This document shows, one piece after another, positions 27,480 through 38,165 of a stretch of DNA of 64,000 nt. Within the stretch, counting starts at the first letter, position 1, and every line of letters begins with the position of its first letter. The DNA is taken from contig NC_134960.1 of assembly GCF_965638725.1 (NCBI RefSeq), positions 3,536,501 through 3,600,500 on the forward strand, in the 5' to 3' direction. The notes beneath the pieces are model-generated. The model ran no database searches. It had not been told where the DNA came from and saw nothing but the letters and a program-made list of their open reading frames with translations. The position numbers and the translations under genes are program-made. This DNA comes from Aptenodytes patagonicus (Eukaryota > Chordata > Aves > Sphenisciformes > Spheniscidae).

Positions 27480-30208
27480 CTACAAGAGAAGGACAGTTAT
27501 TTCCACACAATATTCAGCAAATATTACAAGTTTAGCCGACTCGAAGATGTACATTACCTTTACTATTTATATTGGTTCTTATCAACAGCAGACAGCCCAT
27601 TGCCACTTAAAGCACACTCAGATTGTTCACTGCTTGAATCAACAGGCCTAAATTCATTAATCCTCATGCTTAAGAAACAAGGACTGATAGAAAGAAGCCT
27701 AACACCAATTTAAGAGAACTTTTTTCTTAGTTTGAAAGCATACAATACACAAAATCTATTAGTCAACAGTGCTTCCATTTTTTACAGTGCAACACTAGAG
27801 CTATCTTTCTCCTAAATTAACCTTCAACAACACTTCCAAAACACTACTTGTCTTCAAATCCAAACAATTGCTACTCACTTTGACTACTCAAATGAAGTCA
27901 GATCTCAAAAGCAGTTTTCAAGTGATAGCCTCTGGAACAGAATCACAAAATTGAGGTCGGAATGAACCCCTCTAGACAGAGTCTAGTCCAATCTCCCTTG
28001 CCCCAGAGTCAAACAGGCCAGGTTACTCAGGATCAAAGGCTTCCCTTCAGAAAAGTGTTTGGTTTTCCGAAGAGATTAAAAAGCAATGTGCCACTACGAG
28101 GAAAGCTTTCAGCATTCAATACTACTCTTAGAAAGATCAGCACTTTGTTAGCATTAGGAAAGACTAAGATGACTACGCATTTTAACAAAGTTCTTCAAAC
28201 AAACCGTGATGAGACCTACAATAGAAGCAGCAGACTTCAAAAATGTCACTAGCAGGAAAATAATCAAGCTTTACAAGAATGCATCTTTCCAGATATTTAA
28301 CAACTTAACCCCAGAAGTAATGCACTTGATACAGCAGCTAGTAGCTTACAACTTCTGCCTGGAACTACACACGAAGTCTGTTTGGGTATCACGACACTTG
28401 AATCAGCTGACTTGAAGGACATGATAAACATAACTTCCTGGCCACATAAACTTTATAAATCAGTTCTCAACAAACTAGTCAGATGCGCTACAGTAAGTTC
28501 CTTTACCACTCGAAATATTTATTAGCAGCACACCATTGCAACAGTTTTGGTTTTTTCCTCAAGTTACCTGCTTAAAGATCTCTAAAGCATGTATTTGTAA
28601 ATACAGCCTGCAAGGCACTGTAAAGAGAAGCTCTAGAAACAAAAAAAAAATCACAAATTAATTTCAATTAATTTTCAAATGTTCTTCCCCCACCAAACTT
28701 AAGAGCTGTGCATGCCAGTTCCTTACAGTAGCACTTGAACTACCAGAATTGAATTAGCTGGACCACTTTCAGCAAACTTACATTATCTCTCTTTGAATGC
28801 CTCCTGTAGCTCATCGGTTTGGCTGAGCCTGACAGTACTGCAACAAACCCAGTCCAATGGAGGCCAGCCAAAGCACATTATTAAGCAGCTCACACCAGCC
28901 TGAAGTCCTCATTGCTTCAATTTCCATTTGGCAGAGCGAGTAGCTAGTTAATGTTTACAGAGTCATGCAACCCTATATGACAGCACTACTTCTAATTAAG
29001 ATGGGTGTTCTGGAGGGACACAGTCATGATTGTTCCAAAGATACAAATATATGTATCTCTCTCTCTACAAAAATAAAATTTGGATTAAACCATAGTTCTG
29101 AGTTAGTAGGTTGAACGATGCTCTGGAAAAGAAAAAATTATCTAAGCATGCATTTCAGATTTAACGCATCTGTTCTTGCAGCGATTGTCTGCAAGCACTC
29201 AAGAACAAACCCGGCTTCAGATGCCAGCCTTCCTGTGCTTGTGTCTAGGATTACATAATGCCGCACAAGGGAGCCAGCACGACAGGGATGCTGCCTTAAC
29301 GCGCCCAGCCCCTGCAAGAACATTTGCATTGAGACCCTCGTATCACCCAAGCCCGCTTTCATCAAGACCTTTGGGTTATTGTTAGAGTCTGAATCAGGTA
29401 GAACGAAGTTAATCTACTGCCTTATCACTGATAACAGATCAGGGTTTCATCCAAGTTTCTTATTTTTATACCACAGAGCACAGTCTCCTGGAAGAAAAAA
29501 AAAGTGTCATTTTTAGCAAACTGCAGTACAGCTCTGGAAATAGACGGGCTTTGGCTAGCAACACAATTGGGTGACTAAGCAGCCGAGTCCTAAAAGCTCT
29601 ATTCGACAACAGCGAAACAGGTTGGGAGCTAGTCAAAAGACAAACCTGAATTGCAGCGGTAATTTGCATGTATAAACCCGAAACGCAGAGCTCAGCCACC
29701 TAGAACCGCGCTACCAGGCCACTCCATGCCTCCCAAAGCTCTTCCGGACAGATGCCCGCTCCTTCCCCCTCCACCTCGCTGGGTGCACCGCCGCATTTAT
29801 TCGATAAAGTCACAGCGGAGAGGCTCCCCTCGCTACTCGGGGTGCCCCCGGAGCGGCCTGACAGCCGCACGGAGGAGGGTCAGGCTCCGCAGGCGCTGCG
29901 CGGCCCGGGGCGCGGGAGCGCCGCTGCCGTATTTACCGGACCCCGCAGACGGCGCCTCTCCCCCCACAGCCCCCCTGAGGGGGCCCGCCGGCGTTTCAGC
30001 CCCGCGTTGCCCAGGAAGGGCTCAGACCTCGGCCCGCCCCCTCGGCGGCCCTCCCGGACCACCGCCTGGGAGCCCCGCCGCCACGGCCGCCCGCGCCAAG
30101 CGGGGGCCAGGCCGGGCCCGCTTCCCCCGCCGAGCGGGACCCGCGGCCCAGCCAGGGCCCCGCCGCCGCCTCGAGCACCTATCTCCCCCCCGAGCCCGCA
30201 GGCCTCAC
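27480..30208 (-). other. SKP1: SKP1 intron 1
   Basis: 2.7 kb between the non-coding first exon (donor GTGAGG) and the ATG exon. Its promoter-proximal part (from about 29850) belongs to the CpG island. A CR1-like fragment lies at about 27939-28100. No other feature was recognised. Confidence 0.85.
27939..28100 (-). mobile_element. CR1-type LINE fragment (3' end), in SKP1 intron 1
   Basis: The + strand reads GAATCACAAAATTGAGGTCGG, then AATGAACCCCTCTAGA and GTCTAGTCCAATCTCCCTTG. This is the familiar degraded complement of the CR1 3' end (ATCACAGAAT, TTGGAAGGGACC, TCTAGTCCAACC). The element is therefore in - orientation and heavily diverged. Boundaries are approximate. Confidence 0.7.
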
Positions 30209-30265
30209 CGTGAGGCGGCGACGTCCGGCTCCGCGCTGACGGGACCTGACGGCGGCAGCGGCGGC
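30209..30265 (-). other. SKP1: SKP1 non-coding exon 1 (5' UTR)
   Basis: On the - strand a GC-rich stretch ends CGCCTCACG and is followed by the donor GTGAGG (30208-30203). It begins about 25-30 bp downstream of a TATA-like ATATAAAG. Spliced to 27479 it gives CTCACGATGCC, with A at -3. The 5' end is inferred from the TATA spacing only. Confidence 0.7.
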
Positions 30266-30700
30266 GCTTGGGGCCCGACTGCGGCGGCGGCTTTATATGG
30301 CGGGGGGGAGGGGTGCGGGGGGAGGGGGAGAAGGACCCGCCCCTCGCTGCCTCGCAACCGCCGGGCTGCCCGCCGTGAACGCCGGGGCAAGACACCCCGC
30401 CCTGGCTCCCGAGCGGCGCGGAGGGCGGCTGACGGTAAAAAAGCGGACCCGCACCGCCCTTCGCAGGGTGGACAGGGGGGAAGCGGAGCCGAAACGAGGC
30501 GGGGAGGGCGAAGCGGAGGCCGTCGGGTCTTTCAGGCGGCGGCGCGGCCGCGCCAGGAGCCGCAGAATGGGCGGGAGCGCCTCGGGCGGGCCAACGGCTG
30601 CGGCGCCCCTCCCCCGCGGCCCTGAGGGGCCGCCGCGGCCCCGGGCCCGGTGCTGCGGGGCGGGAGGGGCGGCTGGGGAGAGCCGGGCCGGGGGAGGGGC
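30266..30700 (-). promoter_or_regulatory. SKP1: SKP1 promoter (CpG island with TATA-like box)
   Basis: A dense CpG region lies upstream of exon 1. A TATA-like CCATATAAAG sits at 30300-30291 on the - strand, unusual for a housekeeping CpG promoter. G-rich GGGCGG/GGGGAGG-type words (Sp1-like) are frequent. The CpG-rich zone extends from about 29850 to 31000, so divergent transcription is possible. Confidence 0.75.
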
Positions 30701-32299
30701 GCTGGGTGCCGCAGCCCGCGAGGGGGAGCGGGGCGTCCCCGTGGAAACCACCCGTGGTGGCGAAGGGTGCCGGCGCGGCGGGCGGCCTGTGGTATCCGGA
30801 GGCCGGCCCGGTGCCCTCCTCGGGAAACAACCGGCCAGCGGGCGCGGTTGTCACCGCGTGTACTTGAAGACGGTAATGGAGAGTAACCCAGACCGGCCAC
30901 AAAAAGCCCGCGTTGGGTGTTTTCCTTCTAGCGGGGTTTCACGGGAAGGCCCAAGGCCCGGGGGGTGCCCGATCCCCGCGAGGGGAACTTGGAACGGGGA
31001 GCTGGGTAAGGCTGCTTCTGTTTGTGGTAGCGTCTCGCATGTAAATACAGTGACACGCGACCCTCAGCGGCTACCCGGGCAGCAGAAAACATTTTAACTA
31101 AAAAACTACATTGGAAAAACTGGCTAATTTCAAATTGTCACAACGACAGGTTGCTCTCCTCAAGTGGCAATACAGCTAAGGACAGTTCCCAGCACTAGAA
31201 AGGGATTTAGGTCACTGAACATCTACCCCGGCTCCCACCAGGAATTTCGGGCAGGTACAGCTCTGTCCCTGGCCGGAGCACATTAAAGCATCTCCAGACA
31301 CCAGCTGCGCAAGGAGCCACCAGGCCAGAGGAGCAGGCTAGGAGCCACCAAAATGCAGCCAAAGCAGTGCTGCGTTAGCACAACACCCCACCTGAGCGGC
31401 GTGCCCCAGCGCAGGTAACATTTCCTGAAAGGTCGAGTATGTGCTAGGTCGTGACGGGCAGTAGGTTTTCAGAAAAAGAGAAATCTGAAGGTTTTTGCTC
31501 AGCGAGGAAGGCAGATGGGGATATGAGTCCACCAAAGTAACCGTGAGGCGTTCGGGGTGCAGCATTGTGCTGTCACACACGGCACTCGTTCCACGCTACG
31601 CTGTTGAGCCCGGTTTTGCATCAGCTGTCCATGGCCAAGTGGCTTCTAAGTAGTTAAGACATTTACACAGTGACAACCCATGATTATGACAATTTGCTTT
31701 ACTTCAAGACTTAATTAAAAATGTTTCTAGAACCGAAGTATGTTTCCGCAGCACTTTGATGCAGACATAGCCAGGCTACCTGTAAGCAGACTGGTACCCG
31801 CAACAGCATTGCACCACAGAGCACAAGTACGGCGTAAGTCACAGCTTTCCCTTTCCTTAGGGTCCCAGAGAGCCCCAGGCTGTGCACCACACACCTTGTT
31901 GAACAAATGACAGTCGTACCCGCTAGAAAATACCTTCTAACATAAAGAATTTTCCTCAGAGTCAGAAATTCTCAGTTCAGGAGCTTGCTTTGGTCATTTC
32001 AGAGTCCACAGCCCAGGACAGTAGCCTAGCCACGGAAGTATCAAGTCTTCTTTCTTTCCTTAGTTTTCTACCTGAGTGACAGAACCAGTGAGATCACAAG
32101 TATTAGAAGTATTTAACAGTAAATAGTCTTTTGGTTAGGGCTGACTCTCCGGAGAGATGGAAGACTCAAAGACAGACTCTCAGCCAGGAAGAACCTCTTA
32201 GAGCTCGGGTGACAGTGAGGCGATTCTACATCAGGTCATACCACTTAAATAGGTTTCTGTATAAATTCCAAAGAACTGTTGGAGACGACTGCCTGACTT

Positions 32300-32475
32300 G
32301 GGAACCTTGTTTCATGGGCTTTAGGGTGCCGAGCAGCTTGTTAGTTACAGCACACTCGAAGATGACTCTGAGCAACCTGATCTGACTTCGAAGATGGATC
32401 TAAATTCAGAGTGTGGTGCAGAGGACCTCAGTGGTCCCTTCCAGCCTGAATTGCTGTACGCTTCTGTAACGTGTG
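32300..32475 (+). mobile_element. CR1-type LINE fragment (3' end)
   Basis: The sequence GACCTCAGTGGTCCCTTCCA and then GCCTGAATTGCTGTACGCTT matches the typical CR1 3' end pattern (AGGTCCCTTCCAACC, followed by a TTCTGTGATTCTG-like end) in + orientation. It is diverged; the 5' limit is uncertain. Confidence 0.55.
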
Positions 32476-32640
32476 CTTCAGTGGGACTCTTCATGACAGC
32501 TGAGTGAGCATCCGAAGGTGTCAGGTGATGCTTATACAGCAGACTTCGACACTAACAGAGGTTCCTCAAAGATCCTGGTATTAGTGACCAGATAAGCTGT
32601 TTGTTAACCATTCATTAGGACCTAATTATCATATTTTTAA

Positions 32641-32660
32641 TCTCTCTCTCTCTCTCTCAC
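32641..32660. repeat. (TC)n microsatellite
   Basis: About nine TC dinucleotides followed by CACATATATA. A simple repeat. Confidence 0.9.
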
Positions 32661-34741
32661 ATATATAGATGTGTGAAGCCTCCAAACTATTCCTAATGTG
32701 ACCTTTTGATTGTACCATCACCACATTTGCCTCTTTCCTCCTCAATCGCTCCATCTTGTATTCCAATGCTGAGAACCACATTCACTGCACTAAAAAAAAG
32801 GAACAACGCTGCCTTTATTTTCCTTAAATGTTCTTCTTTTAATTTATATTAAAACTCCTTGGTTTAGAGGATCAGACAATGACAGAAGGTGGCCTGTGGA
32901 AAACATATCTGCAAATCCTAAATCCCCTTTCCCGGTGTTGCCAAAGACCAAGGTTTCTGATTTGGCTCATGGTCAGCGAGCACAAGCTCTCAGACTGCAA
33001 ATCAGGCTCAGCAGAGGGGGATGGGGTTTGCTCTCTGCACAAGACAAATCTAATAAAACCTAGGGACAGGCAGAAAGCTAAGTTCCATCCTTAATTATGA
33101 TCTGTGTATGAATTTTAATTCAAAGGGATACTATTGATGAGCTTTATACTCGATACAGCTCTCTACAGCTTTCTGAAGGAGAAAATTCGGTCCACAGCAG
33201 ACTTTGAATTTAGCTGTCGAATTAGAAGTCTGGGAAAGTTAAAACAACAAAAACACCCCACACCCAAAAAAAGCGGCAGACGGCTGTCACAGATATTCTG
33301 TAATCACAGGACGGCCACCTCCCACTGTGCCCTACATATCGTACAATGAACCTCCCCAGCTAGTCCAGATGCTTTCTGTTATCTGTCGTGAAAAAGCAGC
33401 TGCTGCAGCATTGATAGCAAAGTCCTGCGAGTAAGTCAGTATTAATAACACAAAAGACCCACCCTTCACTAAAGCTGCAAGGCAAAGAACAAGATTTTTC
33501 AAAAAAAATGGGTGTCCCAATTTCAATTGTTACGCACATGGGTAATCATTGCAATGCAAATAATCCTAAACCTAAGCATTGCCACCCTGAGCTGTAAAGA
33601 TAATGGCACCGTGTATCAGCCACAGAAAAACTACAATTAAGGGCCTTTCACCACTGAGAACCCAGAGGAGGAAGGGGGAAGCTGAACGCTAAAGCAAATA
33701 CCTGAAAAGATTGGAGCAACCAAGATCAGTGCAAGCGTAATTTAACGTAATCCAGAAGAGCTCTGACCTACATACTTGCAGCACCACTGGGCTGCGGGCG
33801 AAGCCAGCTGAGCAGCGATGCAGCCGCAGGGGGAAGGGGATTTTACCACGCTGAACGTTAGAGAGCAGCCTCCCGGACACAGCACTGCATCTGCTCCACA
33901 ACCTTGGATTCTCTTCCTGGCTGTTTCTCTCAGGCAAAAATTACGGTGCCCCCCGCCCCTCAAAACACCTCACATTCTCCACTTTTACAGAGAAACTGGG
34001 GATGTTGCTGCTGGTGGTGATTTAGAGACTATGGTGATAACGCAGCGATTGAGTGGTTTTCAATACCACAAGCGTGACGTGGGGTTGTCAAAACCTAGTG
34101 AGAACCAGGCTTGAGAGATCTCCGCTTTGCTCCATCAACAAGCTGGGAAACTTCACAGAACTCAGCCTGGATTCCCTGAACCGCAGGGGTGGGGGGCCGG
34201 CAAGGGCTGGACTCAAGGGTCCCGAGAGCACGGCTGCTCTAGCAGAGAGAGACAGGTATGATTTGCTGGAAAGCGAGGTGTGACCATCGAATCTGAACGA
34301 GAACTGAATCTACATTCAGTAGGGGAGGATGAGACTCGCAGCAAAAATCCGCCTTTTTTTCAGGAATGCAAAAGATGGGGAACATATTTTAAAACAAACA
34401 GCCACATCAACAAGGGAAAAAAATTAGAACTGGCTGGATCGGTGTAAAAACAGAAAACATCAGAATTATTCATGTGAGATAGATGGTAGAAAGACGTTGC
34501 AGAGCTCAAAGGCCTGTGCCACTGTTGTTTCAAGCAATCTTGCAACAACACAGCAGAAGAGGAAAATTCTTGTTCTTGGTACAACTCTGGAAAAAGCTAA
34601 TTATTGCGTTTCCACTTCATCAAAACTTGTATTACAGGAGCATCCTTGAGAAGGTGTCACTTTTCATCCAAGTTGTACCCCAACAACGCAAGATGGTGGG
34701 TAGCAGACCCCGCCGGTTGGGTGAGAATCTGATTAACACTG

Positions 34742-35337
34742 TGTCATGGCTTAACCCCAGCTGGCAACTGAGCCCCACCCAGCTGCTCGCTCGCTCCCCC
34801 CCGGTGGGATGGGGGAGAGAATCGGAAGGGTAAAAGTGAGAAAACCCGTGGGTTGAGATAAAGACAGTTTAATAGGGAAAGCAAAAGCCGCACACGCAAG
34901 CAAAGCAAAACAAGGAATTCATTCACTCCTTCCCACTGGCAGGCGGGTGTTCAGCCATCCCCAGGAAAGCAGGGCTCCATCACGCCTAACGGGGACTTGG
35001 GAAGACAAACGCCATCGCTCCGAACGTCCCCCCCCTTCCTTCTTCTTCTCCCAGCTTTACATGCTGAGCATGACGTCATACGGTGTGGGATGTCCCTTGG
35101 GTCAGTTGGGGTCAGCTGTCCCGGCTGTGTCCCCTCCCAACTCCTTGTGCCCCCCCAGCCTGCTCGCTGGTGGGGTGGGGCGAGAAGCAGAAAAGGCCTT
35201 GACTGTGTGTCAGCACTGCTCAGCAATAGCTAAAACATCCCTGTGTTATCAGCGCTGTTTCCAGCACAAATCCAAAACACAGCCCCACACTAGCTACTAT
35301 GGAGAAAATTAACTCTACCCCAGCCAAACCCAGCACA
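34742..35337 (+). mobile_element. Solo LTR of an avian endogenous retrovirus (ERVL-like), forward copy
   Basis: The 596 bp begin TGTCATGGCTTAACCCCAGC and end CCAAACCCAGCACA, so they have TG...CA ends. Inner words such as GTGGGTTGAGATAAAGACAG and CTATGGAGAAAATTAACTC are ones I recognise from a common bird LTR. No gag, pol or env coding sequence is next to it, so it is a solo LTR. It carries a full CRE palindrome TGACGTCA (35071-35078). Its flanks do not form a normal target-site duplication: CACTG on the left, GGTAG on the right. A second copy lies inverted 189 bp away. Confidence 0.88.
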
Positions 35338-35526
35338 GGTAGGTGTGTTTCTATTTTTAATCTCCCCCCCCCCATCTTTAGTCTTTTAAACTATCTTGGA
35401 TCCCTGTGGTTATGTAAGGGGAATATGAGTGTTATTAGAGGAACAAACAGAAGCTGATAAAGAAAAAAAAACAGTTGGTGTCTGCTTGACAGAATTTGGT
35501 TATTGAGTTTTATCAGTCTATCAACG
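35338..35526. other. 189-bp spacer between the inverted LTRs
   Basis: It contains short poly-C and poly-A runs and no LTR-like or coding sequence. It begins GGTAG and ends CAACG. It may be inverted relative to the ancestral chromosome (see findings). Confidence 0.8.
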
Positions 35527-36125
35527 TGTGCTGGGTTTGGCTGGGGTAGAGTTAATTTTCTCCATAGTAGCTAGTGTGGGGCTGTGTTTTGGATTTGTGC
35601 TGGAAACAGCGCTGATAACACAGGGATGTTTTAGCTATTGCTGAGCAGTGCTGACACACAGTCAAGGCCTTTTCTGCTTCTCGCCCCACCCCACCAGCGA
35701 GCAGGCTGGGGGGGCACAAGGAGTTGGGAGGGGACACAGCCGGGACAGCTGACCCCAACTGACCCAAGGGATATCCCACACCGTATGACGTCATGCTCAG
35801 CATGTAAAGCTGGGGGAAGAAGGAGGAAGGGGGGGACGTTCGGAGCGATGGCGTTTGTCTTCCCAAGTCCCCGTTAGGCGTGATGGAGCCCTGCTTTCCT
35901 GGGGATGGCTGAACACCCGCCTGCCGGTGGGAAGGAGTGAATGAATTCCTGGTTTTGCTTTGCTTGCGTGCGCGGCTTTTGCTTTCCCTATTAAACTGTC
36001 TTTATCTCAACCCACGGGTTTTCTCACTTTTACCCTTCCGATTCTCTCCCCCATCCCACCGGGGGGGAGCGAGCGAGCGAGCGGCTGGGTGGGGCTCAGT
36101 TGCCAGCTGGAGTTAAACCACGACG
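35527..36125 (-). mobile_element. Solo LTR of an avian endogenous retrovirus (ERVL-like), inverted copy
   Basis: This is the reverse complement of the LTR at 34742-35337, with about eleven substitutions and two small length changes over 600 bp. The 245 bp nearest the spacer (35527-35771) are identical to 35093-35337. The outer end has lost the terminal TG (it reads CG in LTR orientation). The CRE palindrome is kept at 35786-35793. The flank outside the outer end is CTACC, the reverse complement of the GGTAG that follows the forward LTR. Confidence 0.88.
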
Positions 36126-36130
36126 CTACC

Positions 36131-37944
36131 TCAAGCATATTTGCAGTATCTACTTCCTAACCTCATCCTCACTCCACCTCCACATACTTAAACAGACCGA
36201 TTTTTGTACCGTTTGTGCCCCAGCATCCTTTGAAACCACTTGGACCGCTCAGAAGGAGCCAAGCTCGGGTCCCGTAGATACGGTGGCTGCGTTCGTACTG
36301 AGGAAGATGCTGCCGGGTGAGAGTCACCCACCTCCAGCCTGTTTCGGCTGCCAAATTACAGAGAGCGGTGCAAAAACGCGTGCATCCGAGCCGGGGCGAC
36401 AGGCGAGCAGCTCCCCGGCCCCGCCGGGTCACGGCGCAGCGGCCACGGCGGGGGACACGCGGGACGCAGCCACGCGGTGGCGCCGGGGCTCGCTCCGAGG
36501 GACGGGAGGCGCCGGGGCAGGGGTGGGGGGAGCGGTCCGTAGGGCTCGTCCCCCAAGAGGTGGGCTCGCATTTATTCCGCGAGCTGAACGAAAAGGGTAG
36601 ACTCGCTTTAAATGGTCTTAAGAACTACTTTAAGTGGCAACTATAAAATTATGAATATCCTTGGTAACCAAGCGTGAGAGTAAGTGAACTAGGTTGGCTT
36701 TACAGGGTTGCGCAGCACCGGTCTCCAACCCTGGAGCTGTTCAAAGTCCAAAAAGCAGATTCTGGGCTGGCTCTGACACCACAGATGATAAAAGAGTACA
36801 GTTGCTTTGAGGTTTCAAAGTCCATGGGAATAAATATAGCGTGTTTCAGAAGTCAGCCTAATTCAAAGCATTTTAAAAAGAGATTGCAGAGAAAAAGGAA
36901 CAGTCCAGTGCCATTTTGAGATGGCTGAGCTAAAGCTAGATAAACTCACGAACAGGCACAACACGGAACCCATCACCAGCCTTTCTCTGAGAGGGGGAAG
37001 AAAGGAGAACAGGCTCCCACGGGGCCGCGGCCCCCCCTCTCCTGGGCAGGGGTCCCCGCTGCAGCGGCAGCGGGCTGTGTTCCTCTTCCCCGAGGACAAA
37101 CGCGGCGGTGGAAAAGGAGAAAAGGTGCCTGCAAAGCGGGTCAAGCGTGGAATGAACATCGTAGGATCCTCTCAGACAAGGCTCCTCCAGGGCCTCCCCT
37201 CTTCCTTTATAAAATAGGGAGGCAGAAGAGAGCAGTGGTCACTGACCACTCTTGCACTGACTGCTATGATAAAGAAGGGGTTTTCACAGCAAGATTTATG
37301 ATTAGGCGGGGTGGTGGTGGATGTTTTTTCAAACTCCTGAAAAATAAAGGCAGTTGGGAGCCAGGCTAAAGCCTTTCAGCCCGATCAATCGTGCAATTAT
37401 CAGTTTAAACAGTACACTCCTCGTTGATGGTTCAGCACTTTTGTTTTTAAATGCATAATCCAGAAAACAGTTTATGTATTTAATGAAAATTAAAAAAAAA
37501 AACCCAACCCCTCCAAAAAACCCAGTTGTGTTTGGGGGAAATCTGATGAGGAAGATGTATACGGAAGTCAACAAGAGGACCAAATAGCAAAGGTTTAGTG
37601 TGATTTATACAGCCCTATACAATGATACAAGCATCTGCAAAATGCTTCTCATCAGAAGCGCCTGCCCACAAGTTTTCATCCAGGATGCTCACCCCGACCG
37701 TGCTGCTCCTCTTCCATCACCAGTCCCAGGGCAGCGTAGTCCGGCACGACGCAGCCATCGGCAGGGTCAGCAGAAACGAACCGATGCTGGTTTGAAGCTA
37801 CTGGAACCCCTACACCCCCCATTTATTCCTAGCTGATGTTTTGCAAACCACAACCGAAGTCTTGACAGCTTCACGGCAGTTTGATGAGCGAGCCAACAGG
37901 ATAACCACCGATCCTGAGTCTCGTGTACCACAACCCGGTAAGAT
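36131..37944. other. Intergenic, between LTR pair and CR1 fragment
   Basis: It contains a small CpG-rich block (about 36350-36600). The rest is mixed intergenic sequence with no recognised gene. Confidence 0.7.
36350..36600. other. Orphan CpG-rich block
   Basis: About 250 bp of very CpG-dense DNA (CGGCGCAGCGGCCACGGCGG and similar) sits far from any recognised gene start, 230 bp beyond the inverted LTR. It may be a promoter of an unannotated non-coding RNA. I see no splice-supported exon. Confidence 0.7.
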
Positions 37945-38165
37945 GCTGTTTTAAACACAGAAACATCGGCTGGAAGGGACCTCGCTCTCCCCCCTGAAGC
38001 AGCACTCGCACCGGTGCCGGCTCAGCTGTGGCTTTTCCTAGCCCAGCCCTGAAAACTTCCAAGACGAGATATTCCGTAGCCTCACTAGTTAACCTGTTCC
38101 AGTGCTACGGCACCCTCCTATTCTAAAAGCTGTTATGTCCAACCTGGGTTTATATGTTGGCTAAT
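37945..38165 (-). mobile_element. CR1-type LINE fragment
   Basis: The + strand reads ACACAGAAACATCGGCTGGA and AGGGACCTC, later CTAGTTAACCTGTTCCAGTG and TTATGTCCAACCTGGGTTT. These are words of the complement of the CR1 3' region in the right order (CACAGAATCATC, TTGGAAGGGACC, CAGCCTGTTCCAGTGC, ATGTCCAACCTAAACC). The element is in - orientation and diverged. Confidence 0.75.

Larger units (their letters stand above)
30701..34741. other. Intergenic, upstream of SKP1
   Basis: The tail of the CpG island reaches about 31000. Beyond it the sequence is ordinary intergenic DNA with one CR1-like fragment (about 32300-32475) and a short TC microsatellite (about 32641-32660). Open frames (for example 31338-31580) do not resemble known proteins. 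Confidence 0.7.

Noticed and set aside
29726-31097. Long open frames on both strands across the SKP1 CpG island
   Set aside because: Chance frames in very GC-rich promoter DNA; up to five overlap at once and none has a domain.
34947-35866. Matching 90-120 residue frames in the two LTRs
   Set aside because: They are the same LTR sequence read in the same LTR frame. LTRs of this type do not encode the viral proteins, and no gag, pol or env motif is present.
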